From: Gammaproteobacteria bacterium
Lineage (GTDB): Bacteria; Pseudomonadota; Gammaproteobacteria; Pseudomonadales; Azotimanducaceae
Direction: 5' to 3'
Length of the DNA stretch: 13,826 nucleotides
Assembly: GCA_009840715.1 (NCBI GenBank)
Contig: VXNE01000330.1
Coordinates: 1 to 13,826, forward strand
Both the position numbers and the translations under genes were made by a program. The notes beneath the pieces were generated by a model. That model did not search any database and was not told the origin of the DNA. It saw only the letters and a list, made by a program, of their open reading frames with translations. This document shows positions 1 through 6,626 of the stretch, one piece after another; positions within the stretch are counted from its first letter, which is position 1, and the number at the start of each line of letters is the position of its first letter.

Positions 1-2
1 GT

Positions 3-893
3 CGGCTGTTGTCGGAGATCATGCTGCCCGCCATGTGGGGCTGGCAGATTATCCTCGGCACCGAGCCCGTCGCGGAGGAGGCGTACCTGACGGACGCGTT
101 CGGGCGCGAGGCCGTGTCGTTCATCGAGCGCCACGCATCGGGACCGTTCTTCCTCTTCCTCTCCTTCAATGCCGTGCACACCCCGATGCAGGCGGAGGTG
201 AATCGGCTCGCGGCGTTCGCCACGACCGCCCACCCGGTACGGCGCGTCTACAACGCCATGACGCTCGCGATGGACGAGGCGATCGGCGCGGTGTTCGCGC
301 AACTGCGACGATCCGGGATCGAGGAGGACACGCTCGTCTTCTTCATCAGCGACAACGGCGGGCCGACCGTCCGGCGCTTCGCCTACAACGCGTCGGACAA
401 CAGCCCGCTTCGAGGATCCAAGGGCTCGACGCTCGAAGGAGGTATCCGGGTGCCGTTCGTCGTGTCCTGGCCGGGCGGCCTGCCGTCCGGGATGCAGTAT
501 GACCAACCGGCGATCCAGCTCGACTTCCTGCCCACGGCACTTGCGGCCGCGGGCGTTCCGGTCGACCCGGAGTGGCAACTCGACGGCGTCAACCTCCTGC
601 CCTACCTGCGGGGAGAGGCGGCGGGGCGGCCGCACGATCTGCTGTTCTGGCGCTCGATCCGGCAGATGGCGGTCCGTAGCGGCGACTGGAAGCTCGTCAC
701 TTACCAGGCGGGGTTCGACACGGGCGACATTGGGCTCGACGACCCGCTCGATCAGGTGACGCCGCACCGGCTGTACAACCTGGCCCGGGACGTCGGCGAG
801 ACCGAGGACCTGTCGCGCCAGGAGCCGGAGCGCGTCGCCGAACTCCTGTCGCACTGGAACGACTGGAACGCGCAGATGCGCCCCGTCCCGTAA
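3..893 (+). CDS. Sulfatase (S1/alkaline phosphatase superfamily), C-terminal part, 5' end outside window
   Basis: Hydrolyses sulfate esters, most likely from polysaccharides or glycans. The reading frame is open to the left edge. What remains aligns with the C-terminal 270-odd residues of the complete sulfatase that follows, about 78% identical by a hand count. Visible motifs are SFNAVHTP (the conserved His), FISDNGG (metal-binding Asp-Asn), RGSKGSTLEGGIRVPF and LDGVNLLPYLRGE, all typical of arylsulfatase-type enzymes. The N-terminal half, with the first metal-binding Asp pair and the formylglycine motif, would lie upstream, so I cannot tell whether this copy is active. A TTG at position 9 could be taken as a start, but a protein starting there would lack the catalytic half, so the gene is better read as cut by the window. 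It ends in TAA, 43 bases before the next gene's start, so the two are probably co-transcribed. Confidence 0.9.
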   Translation, partial: RLLSEIMLPAMWGWQIILGTEPVAEEAYLTDAFGREAVSFIERHASGPFFLFLSFNAVHTPMQAEVNRLAAFATTAHPVRRVYNAMTLAMDEAIGAVFAQLRRSGIEEDTLVFFISDNGGPTVRRFAYNASDNSPLRGSKGSTLEGGIRVPFVVSWPGGLPSGMQYDQPAIQLDFLPTALAAAGVPVDPEWQLDGVNLLPYLRGEAAGRPHDLLFWRSIRQMAVRSGDWKLVTYQAGFDTGDIGLDDPLDQVTPHRLYNLARDVGETEDLSRQEPERVAELLSHWNDWNAQMRPVP

Positions 894-936
894 CCGCATG
901 CCCGTCCGGCCGCCGCCCCCGCCGAGGAGGAAGACC

Positions 937-2427
937 ATGTCCGTGTTCAGCACCCGCTTCCGTGCGATGGGGCTCCGGCTGGCGGTCGTCGCGCTGTGCT
1001 GCGCGGCGGCAGCCGTGACGGCGGCGGACCGCAAACCCAACATCCTGCTCATCGTGGCCGACGATCTCGGCTATGGGGACCTAGGATTCCAGGGCGGTTC
1101 GGACATCCCGACGCCGAGTCTGGACGCCCTCGCCGCCCGCGGCGTGCGGTTCTCGAACGGCTACGTGTCCGGTACGTGGTGCGCCACGACGCGCGCGGGG
1201 TTGGTCACCGGCAGGTACCAGCAGCGGTTCGGCGCGCACGGTCACGAGGGCGTTCCCGACGATGGCCTCTCGCTCGAGGAAACCACCCTCGCGGACCACC
1301 TCAAGGCTGCGGGCTACGTGACGGGCGTGGTGGGCAAGTGGCACCTCGGCATTCCCCCGGAGTACCACCCGATGGAGCGCGGGTTCGACGAGTTCTTCGG
1401 CTTCGTGCGCGGCGGGCACAGCTTCTGGCCGGGCGTTCCCATCATCATCTTCCCCGATCGACAGGGCCACGGCCTGGATGTCATGACCGTCCCGGAGGGG
1501 CGCGCCACGCTCGACCGGCAGATCGTGCGCGGCAGGGAGCCGGTGGCCGAGCCGGCGTACCTGACGGACGCGTTCGGGCGGGAAGCGGTCTCGTTCATCG
1601 CGCGCCATGCGTCGGAGCCGTTCTTCCTCTTCCTCTCCTTCAACGCCCCGCATACGCCGATGCAGGCCTCCCTGGATCGGCTCGGCCGGTTCATGAACAC
1701 GTCCCACCCGGTACGGCGCGTCTACAACGCCATGACGCTCGCGATGGACGAAGCGATTGGCGCCGTGTTCGAGCAACTGCGTCGCTCGGGGGTCGAGGAG
1801 GACACGCTCGTCTTCTTCATCAGCGACAACGGCGGGCCCACGGTCCACAAGTACGCGTACAACGCCTCGGACAACTCGCCGCTGCGAGGCTCGAAGGGCA
1901 CGACGCTGGAGGGCGGCATCCGCGTCCCCTTCGTCGTGTCCTGGCCGCGCGCGTTGCCGTCCGGCGCACGATACGACGAGCCCGCGATCCAGCTCGACAT
2001 CCTGCCGACCGCGCTGGCGGCGGCGGGGGTCCCGATCGACCCGGATTGGCAACTGGACGGCGTCAATCTCCTCCCCTACCTCAAGGGAGAGACGTCGGGG
2101 CGTCCGCACGAGGCCCTCTTCTGGCGCTCGTGGGGGCAGATGGCGGTCCGCAGCGGCGACTGGAAGCTCGTGAGTTACGTGGCGCAGATGGACGAGGGCG
2201 AGCTGCTGCTGCAGGAGCCGCGAGACGAGATGACGCCGCACCGGTTGTATGACCTCCGCCGCGATGTCGGCGAGACCGAAGACCTCGCGGCACGCGAGCC
2301 GGAGCGGGTGGCGGAACTGCGGGCGGCTTGGGACGCGTGGAATGCCGGCATGCGTCCGGCCCGTGCGGTGGTGGGTCCTGGACGCAGCGCCGACGATATA
2401 TCCCGTGCCACCGCCCGGGGACCGTAG
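937..2427 (+). CDS. Exported sulfatase, complete, with atypical formylglycine motif
   Basis: Predicted secreted sulfate-ester hydrolase of 496 residues. I chose the ATG at 937 because GAGGAGG lies at 924-930, six bases upstream, and the protein then opens with a signal peptide (basic region to Arg14, hydrophobic 15-29, likely cut near Ala29/Ala30). The earlier in-frame ATG at 898 adds a proline-rich stretch and has no ribosome site. Domain order: NILLIVADDLGYGD with metal ligands Asp42-Asp43; the site to be oxidised to formylglycine at Cys82, in C-A-T-T-R followed by AGLVTGRYQQRFG; then SFNAPHTP, FISDNGG, RGSKGTTLEGGIRVPF and a C-terminal LDGVNLLPYL region. The usual motif is C-x-P/A-x-R, so Thr at the third position is unusual. 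The C-terminus runs about 20 residues beyond the end of the neighbouring copy. It resembles N-acetylgalactosamine-6-sulfatase-like enzymes, but the substrate cannot be read from the sequence. Confidence 0.93.
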   Translation: MSVFSTRFRAMGLRLAVVALCCAAAAVTAADRKPNILLIVADDLGYGDLGFQGGSDIPTPSLDALAARGVRFSNGYVSGTWCATTRAGLVTGRYQQRFGAHGHEGVPDDGLSLEETTLADHLKAAGYVTGVVGKWHLGIPPEYHPMERGFDEFFGFVRGGHSFWPGVPIIIFPDRQGHGLDVMTVPEGRATLDRQIVRGREPVAEPAYLTDAFGREAVSFIARHASEPFFLFLSFNAPHTPMQASLDRLGRFMNTSHPVRRVYNAMTLAMDEAIGAVFEQLRRSGVEEDTLVFFISDNGGPTVHKYAYNASDNSPLRGSKGTTLEGGIRVPFVVSWPRALPSGARYDEPAIQLDILPTALAAAGVPIDPDWQLDGVNLLPYLKGETSGRPHEALFWRSWGQMAVRSGDWKLVSYVAQMDEGELLLQEPRDEMTPHRLYDLRRDVGETEDLAAREPERVAELRAAWDAWNAGMRPARAVVGPGRSADDISRATARGP

Positions 2428-2578
2428 GACAGGGGCGGCCCCAGGAGCCCTTCGTGTTCCGGAGGTCATCGTCGAAGTCGGGCACGGTCGTCTGACCTGA
2501 AGGGTTCGCGATGGCCCATGCCGGCGGAGGCGATGCGCTGTCCGGTCTTGGGCGAGGGCGGCAGCCTCTCGAAATCAA

Positions 2579-2633
2579 CAAGTTTATTGACGTTAACAGG
2601 ATCCCCGATAAACCTGTTAATTGTGTTAACTTG
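2579..2633 (+). promoter_or_regulatory. Dyad-embedded promoter/operator upstream of the AAA+ ATPase
   Basis: This is a sharply AT-rich patch in otherwise GC-rich DNA. An inverted repeat has the inner arms TTAACAGG (2593-2600) and CCTGTTAA (2613-2620), and outer ends CAAGTTTA (2579-2586) and TTAACTTG (2626-2633) that pair with one mismatch. A good sigma-70 promoter sits inside it: TTAACA (2593-2598, 5 of 6 to the -35 consensus), a 17-base spacer, then GTTAAT (2616-2621, 4 of 6 to the -10). The predicted transcript starts near 2628, about 12 bases before the ATG. Both hexamers lie in the half-sites, so a protein bound to the dyad would block RNA polymerase. The rest of the 2428-2639 gap shows no gene or clear terminator. 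Confidence 0.55.
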
Positions 2634-2639
2634 CGCCCC

Positions 2640-3845
2640 ATGGACCGTTTGCGAAATCCGTACGCGCCGGGCGCCGGCCTCCAGCCGCCGGAGTTGGCGG
2701 GCCGAGACGCTCTGCTGGCGGACGCATCCACGGACATGGACCGGGTACTTGCAGGCCGTCCCGCCAAAGGCCGGATGCTGATCGGCTTGCGCGGTGTCGG
2801 CAAGACGGTCCTGCTGAACCGATTGCGTCTGGGGGCGGAAGGAAAGGGCTTCCAGACCCTGCGGATCGAGGCGCCGGAAGGCGCTTCCCTCCCGGCGCTG
2901 CTCACCCCCGAACTCCGCCACCTCGTCCATACCCTTGACCTGCGCCGCAGGGCCGGCCGGACTCTGAGGCAGGGGGCGAACGCACTCGCCGGGTTCGCCA
3001 AGGCGTTCAAAGTCAACGTGGGGCCGTTCGGGTTTGGCGTGGACCTGGCGCCGGGCGAAGCGGACAGCGGAGACATCGAGCAGGACCTGCCTCGTCTACT
3101 CGCCATCGTGGCGCAAGCCGCCGCCGACAGGAACACCGCCATTGCATTGTTCGTGGACGAGGTCCAGTACCTTGCCGCGGAAGAACTCGGGGCCGTCATC
3201 GTCGGCTGCCACGAGATTGCCCAACGCAACCTCCCCTTCCTGTTCGTCGGCGCCGGCCTGCCGCAGGTCGTCGCTCTTTCCGGCCGAGCCAAGTCATACG
3301 CCGAGCGCCTGTTCGACTACCCTGCGGTCGGCCCGCTCGACCCGGCGGACGCCCGTGCCGCGTTGCTGAAGCCGGCGCGCGCGGAGGGTGCCGACTTCGA
3401 GCCCGACGCCGTCGAGCTGATCCTGGCTGGCGCGCAGAACTATCCCTATTTCATTCAGGAGTGGGGCTTCCAGGTTTGGAACGCCGCGCCCGCGAGTCCC
3501 GTGACCGCGGGAATGGTGGAGACCGCCACGCCGGATGTGCTCGCGCACCTGGACGGCAACTTCTTCCGCGTGCGTTTCGACCGACTGACGCCCCTGGAGC
3601 AGAAGTACCTGCGCGCCATGGCGGAACTGGGCCCCGGACCGCACGCAACAGGTCAGATCGCCGAGACGCTCGGAGTCGGGACCTCCGCCGTGGCGAGCGT
3701 GCGCCAACGCCTGATCACGAAGGGCATGATCTGGAGCCAGCGCCATGGCGAGACGGCGTTCACCGTCCCCCTCTTTGATGGTTTCATGAAGCGGCAGATG
3801 CCGGAGCTGGTCCCACATGTTCCGCAACGTCGACGGGGCACGTGA
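2640..3845 (+). CDS. AAA+ ATPase of the ORC/CDC6-like 'RLRNPYAPGAG' family with C-terminal winged helix
   Basis: This 401-residue ATPase belongs to a family found scattered in many bacteria; its cellular role is not known to me. I chose the ATG at 2640 because family members begin at M-x-R-L-R-N-P-Y-A-P-G-A-G. An in-frame ATG at 2511 would run through the AT-rich promoter. Visible parts are Walker A GLRGVGKT at 49-56, Walker B AIALFVDE ending at Asp173-Glu174, and a sensor-1-like LPFLFVGAGLP near 198-208. After these come FDYPAVGPLDPADA, a lid region with YPYFIQEWG, and a winged-helix-like C-terminus with TGQIAETLGVGTSAVASVRQRL. The architecture recalls Orc1/Cdc6 and STAND-type regulators that bind DNA through the C-terminal domain. 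No Shine-Dalgarno site is visible. It stands alone between the sulfatases and the convergent argS, which fits an independently acquired gene, though its own GC content is high. A role in defence or regulation is only inference. Confidence 0.88.
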   Translation: MDRLRNPYAPGAGLQPPELAGRDALLADASTDMDRVLAGRPAKGRMLIGLRGVGKTVLLNRLRLGAEGKGFQTLRIEAPEGASLPALLTPELRHLVHTLDLRRRAGRTLRQGANALAGFAKAFKVNVGPFGFGVDLAPGEADSGDIEQDLPRLLAIVAQAAADRNTAIALFVDEVQYLAAEELGAVIVGCHEIAQRNLPFLFVGAGLPQVVALSGRAKSYAERLFDYPAVGPLDPADARAALLKPARAEGADFEPDAVELILAGAQNYPYFIQEWGFQVWNAAPASPVTAGMVETATPDVLAHLDGNFFRVRFDRLTPLEQKYLRAMAELGPGPHATGQIAETLGVGTSAVASVRQRLITKGMIWSQRHGETAFTVPLFDGFMKRQMPELVPHVPQRRRGT

Positions 3846-3853
3846 GAGCAGCC

Positions 3854-3872
3854 GGACGGGACAAGCCCGTCC
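3854..3872. terminator. Hairpin between convergent ATPase and argS (possible bidirectional terminator; repeat core)
   Basis: A perfect 7-base stem, GGACGGG (3854-3860) with CCCGTCC (3866-3872), and a 5-base loop ACAAG. It fills the 27-base gap between two convergent genes and abuts the argS stop codon. There is no T-run on either strand, so it is not a classical intrinsic terminator. The same 11-base core GGGACAAGCCC recurs in the hairpin at 9364-9383, so it may be a dispersed REP-like element doing terminator or mRNA-end-protection duty. Confidence 0.5.
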
Positions 3873-5558
3873 CTACATGCGTTCTACGGTTTCGATTCCC
3901 AGCAGACCCAGCCCGCGCTGCAACGTCTCTGCCGTCAGCGCGCAGAGCCTGAGGCGGCTCGCGCGCGATTCGCCCGGCGCATCGAGGACGGGACACGCCT
4001 CGTAGAACTGCATGAAACGGCTCGCCAGTTCGTAGAGATACGCACAGAGCAGGTGCGGCAGCGCCTCGCTCGCGACCTGCTCGAGGGTCTCCTGAAAGCG
4101 CAGCAGCAGTACCGCAAGGCGCCGCTCCTCTGGCTCCACGACGGCTGGCGCCGCCTCGAGACTGTCGGCCGACACGCCGGCGCGCCGAAAGATGCTCTGG
4201 ATCCGCGCAAAGGCGTACTGCAGGTAGGGCGCGGTGTTGCCGTCGAAGGAGAGCATCGTGTCCCAGTCGAAGACGTAATCGCTCGTACGGTGCTTCGAGA
4301 GGTCCGCGTACTTCACGGCGCCGATGCCCACGGCGCGGGCCACCCGGTCGGCCTCCGCGCCGGTCAGCTCCGGATTCTTCTCCTCGACCAGCCCCCGCGC
4401 GCGTTCGACCGCCTCGTCGAGCAGGTCCGCGAGCTTGACCACGCCGCCGGTCCGCGTCTTGAAGGGCCGGTTGTCCTGGCCGAGGATCGCCCCGAAGGGA
4501 TGGTGCTCGAGGCTGCATTCCTCTGCCACGAACCCGGCCTTCCGCGCCACGGCGAAGAACTGGCGGAAGTGCAGGGACTGCCGCGCGTCGGTGAAGTAGA
4601 GCACGCGGTCGGCCCTATAGTGGTCCGTGCGCAGACGCGCCGCCGCCAGGTCCGAGGTCGCGTAGAGGTAGCCGCCGTCGCGCTTCTGCACGATGACCGG
4701 GGCCTCGAACTCTTCGAGGAACACGCACATCGCGCCGTCGGACTCGGTGAGGAGGCCGGCGCGGTCCAGGTCCTCGACGACCTTCGGCAGCGCGTCGTTG
4801 TAGCGGCTCTCGGCGTCGAGATCTGCGTCGGTGAGCGTGATCCCGAGGGTCTCGTACACCGCGCGGCAGTGAGACAGCGAGATGTCGATGAAGCGCCGCC
4901 AGTATCCCCGGACGGCCTCGTCGCCCCGCTGGAGGTCGACCACCGTGCGCCGTGCGCGGTCCGCGAACGCCGTGTCCGCGTCGAAGCGCTTGCGCGCCTC
5001 GGCGTAGAAGACCTCGAGGTCCTTCAGTTCCGCGGCGTCTTCCTGGAGGTCTTCCAGGTGGGCCACGAGCATGCCGAACTGAGTGCCCCAGTCGCCGACG
5101 TGGTTCTGGCGGATCACCTCGTGGCCCAGCGCCTCCAGGATGCGCGCCATGGCGTCGCCGATGGTCGTGCGAAGGTGGCCGACGTGCATTTCCTTGGCCA
5201 GGTTCGGCGAGGAGTAGTCCAGGACTGCCCGGTCCGGGTCCGGCGTCCGCTCGATATCGACGCTGCCCAGGCGTTTGGACAGGAAGGCGCTGGAGAGCGT
5301 GATGTTGACGAAACCCGGTCCGGCGACATCCACCTGCTCGGCAATCCCGGGACTCGCGTCAGTGAAAGCCTCGGCGATGGCCGTCGCCAGGACGCGGGGG
5401 TTCGTGCGCAGGCGCTTGGCGGCCGCCATCGCCCCGTTCGCCTGGTAGTCCCCGAACTCCGGCCGCCCGGACGGGCGCAGCATCGGCTCGGGATCGTCCA
5501 CGCCTGCCGCGCGGAACGCCTTCCCGACGCGCTCCGAGAGAAACCCGCGCAGGTTCAC
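3873..5558 (-). CDS. argS: Arginyl-tRNA synthetase
   Basis: Class I aminoacyl-tRNA synthetase that charges tRNA-Arg in the cytoplasm. It is 561 residues long, in the normal range for the bacterial enzyme. Visible features are the N-terminal tRNA-binding domain with RPEFGDYQANGAM (about 32-44) and the catalytic core with DYSSPNLAKEMHVGH, in which HVGH at 125-128 is the HIGH signature. NHVGDWGTQFGML follows, then FKTRTGGVVKLADLL as the KMSKS-equivalent region of this ArgRS type. The C-terminal DALR anticodon-binding domain contains ELASRFMQFYEACPVL and ends GIETVERM. The start is GTG at 5558, 7 bases after the stop of the cold-shock-domain gene; no clear Shine-Dalgarno site is visible, so translation may depend on coupling. 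It is the last gene of the minus-strand run. Confidence 0.97.
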   Translation of the reverse strand: MNLRGFLSERVGKAFRAAGVDDPEPMLRPSGRPEFGDYQANGAMAAAKRLRTNPRVLATAIAEAFTDASPGIAEQVDVAGPGFVNITLSSAFLSKRLGSVDIERTPDPDRAVLDYSSPNLAKEMHVGHLRTTIGDAMARILEALGHEVIRQNHVGDWGTQFGMLVAHLEDLQEDAAELKDLEVFYAEARKRFDADTAFADRARRTVVDLQRGDEAVRGYWRRFIDISLSHCRAVYETLGITLTDADLDAESRYNDALPKVVEDLDRAGLLTESDGAMCVFLEEFEAPVIVQKRDGGYLYATSDLAAARLRTDHYRADRVLYFTDARQSLHFRQFFAVARKAGFVAEECSLEHHPFGAILGQDNRPFKTRTGGVVKLADLLDEAVERARGLVEEKNPELTGAEADRVARAVGIGAVKYADLSKHRTSDYVFDWDTMLSFDGNTAPYLQYAFARIQSIFRRAGVSADSLEAAPAVVEPEERRLAVLLLRFQETLEQVASEALPHLLCAYLYELASRFMQFYEACPVLDAPGESRASRLRLCALTAETLQRGLGLLGIETVERM

Positions 5559-5565
5559 CGGGCGG

Positions 5566-6060
5566 TCAGTCGCCGGCGGGCGACACGTCCTCCGCCTGCC
5601 ACCCCTTGCTGCGTTCGACCGCGACGAACGTCACGCGCTGGCCGTCGCGCAGGTTGCCGCGCCCATCGCCGTCCGAGCGTATCGAGCGGTGATGGACGAA
5701 GATCTCGTCGCCGTCCTCGCGGATGACGAACCCGAACCCCTTCGAGCGGCTGAACCACTTGACCGTGCCGGTCTCCCTGGGTCCATCCGGGGCCGGGCGC
5801 GACTGCGGACGCGCTTCGCGCGGCGTTCGCGAGCGCCCACGGCCCTGGCCTCGGGAGCGGGGACCGCGGGAACGGGACCCCCGGGCACGGGTACTCCCGC
5901 CGACGCGCATTGCGGCGAGCCCGGACGCCAGGCACGCGAGGAACACCACCGCAAGCAGGCCCAGGTAGCTGCCGCCGAGCAGCCACCGGTTTGCTTCCGC
6001 CGCGACCACGGCGAGCAGGGCGGCGATGGCCGCCGCCGTGAAAAACCGTTGCGCAGTCAC
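5566..6060 (-). CDS. Membrane-anchored cold-shock-domain protein
   Basis: A 164-residue protein that joins two predicted transmembrane helices (about 6-22 and 32-50) to a C-terminal cold-shock domain (about 97-160). A strongly basic Arg/Ser/Gly linker (about 52-95) lies between them. The domain has GTVKWFSRSKGFGFV, containing RNP1 KGFGFV at 107-112, and IFVHH, containing RNP2 at 120-124, so single-stranded RNA or DNA binding is expected. The positive-inside rule puts the Arg-rich linker and nucleic-acid domain in the cytoplasm, tethered to the inner membrane. The GTG start at 6060 overlaps the cyclophilin stop as GTGA, which decides the start. Free CspA-type proteins are about 70 residues, so the membrane hairpin and linker are extra. 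A link to membrane-localised mRNA or ribosomes is inference. Confidence 0.85.
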   Translation of the reverse strand: MTAQRFFTAAAIAALLAVVAAEANRWLLGGSYLGLLAVVFLACLASGLAAMRVGGSTRARGSRSRGPRSRGQGRGRSRTPREARPQSRPAPDGPRETGTVKWFSRSKGFGFVIREDGDEIFVHHRSIRSDGDGRGNLRDGQRVTFVAVERSKGWQAEDVSPAGD

Positions 6061-6626
6061 GGCCGCCGGTACGCCTTCGTGATGACGACCGGTTCGACGG
6101 GCACGTCCCGCATGCCCATCCGGGTGCCCGTCCTGGTGCGCTCGATCTCGTGCGCGGCGTCCATGCCTTCGATGACGCGCCCGAACACCGTGTAGCCGGG
6201 TCGCCCGGGACGGTAGTTCAGGCTGTCGTTGTCGGTCATGTTGATGTAGAACTGCGCGCCCGCCGAGTCCGGGTCCGAGGTGCGCGCCATGGAGAGCGTG
6301 TACCGGTCGTTCGCGACGCGATTGTTCGACTCGTTTACGACCGTGCGGGGCGCTTCCCGGTACTCCATGTCCGCCGTGTGACCGCCGGCCTGAATGACGA
6401 AGCCCTCGATGACCCGGTGGAAGATCAGGCCGTCGTAGAAGCTCGCGTCGACCAGGTCGAGGAAGTTCTCCACGGTCTTGGGCGACTTCTCCGCGAAGAG
6501 TTCGACGGCGAGGTCGCCCATGCTGGTCTCGAGGACGACGACCGGATTGTCGGCCATGGCCGTGCCGGACAGCGTCGCCGACAGCAGTCCGGCCACCAGT
6601 CCGTGGCGATGTGGTGCGTGTTTCAT
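6057..6626 (-). CDS. Periplasmic peptidyl-prolyl cis-trans isomerase, cyclophilin type
   Basis: Catalyses cis-trans isomerisation of proline peptide bonds, assisting folding of exported proteins. It is 189 residues long. The ATG at 6626 is supported by AAGGAG (minus strand, 6640-6635) eight bases upstream, by an ATGA overlap with the pdxJ stop, and by the signal peptide it creates (cut after Ala-Met-Ala25). A longer open frame to 6713 lies inside pdxJ and is not needed. Cyclophilin signatures are VVVLETSMGDL, KTVENFLDLV, and FHRVIEGFVIQAGG, with Arg71, Phe76 and Gln79 at the usual catalytic positions. They are followed by LSMARTSDPDSAGAQFYIN and YTVFGRVIEGMD. It is closest in type to PpiA, the periplasmic cyclophilin. 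Confidence 0.95.
   Translation of the reverse strand: MKHAPHRHGLVAGLLSATLSGTAMADNPVVVLETSMGDLAVELFAEKSPKTVENFLDLVDASFYDGLIFHRVIEGFVIQAGGHTADMEYREAPRTVVNESNNRVANDRYTLSMARTSDPDSAGAQFYINMTDNDSLNYRPGRPGYTVFGRVIEGMDAAHEIERTRTGTRMGMRDVPVEPVVITKAYRRP

Noticed and set aside
9..893. TTG at position 9 as the true start of the first sulfatase
   Set aside because: The resulting protein would lack the catalytic N-terminal half, and the frame is open to the window edge, so truncation by the window is simpler.
1081..2469. 462-codon minus-strand open frame opposite the second sulfatase
   Set aside because: Shadow of a clear sulfatase; Arg-rich with no motif.
2511..2639. Upstream in-frame ATG extension of the AAA+ ATPase
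   Set aside because: It would translate the AT-rich dyad and promoter, and family members start at the M-x-RLRNPYAPGAG position.
2640..3845. ATPase with neighbours as a multi-gene defence island
   Set aside because: The neighbours are sulfatases and argS; no nuclease, toxin, methylase or effector partner is present.
3854..3872. Hairpin as a firm rho-independent terminator
   Set aside because: There is no U-tract on either strand, so only a possible terminator role is recorded.
4053..5726. 557-codon plus-strand open frame opposite argS and the cold-shock gene
   Set aside because: It is the high-GC antisense shadow of argS, with low-complexity Arg/Val/Ala content and no recognisable domain.
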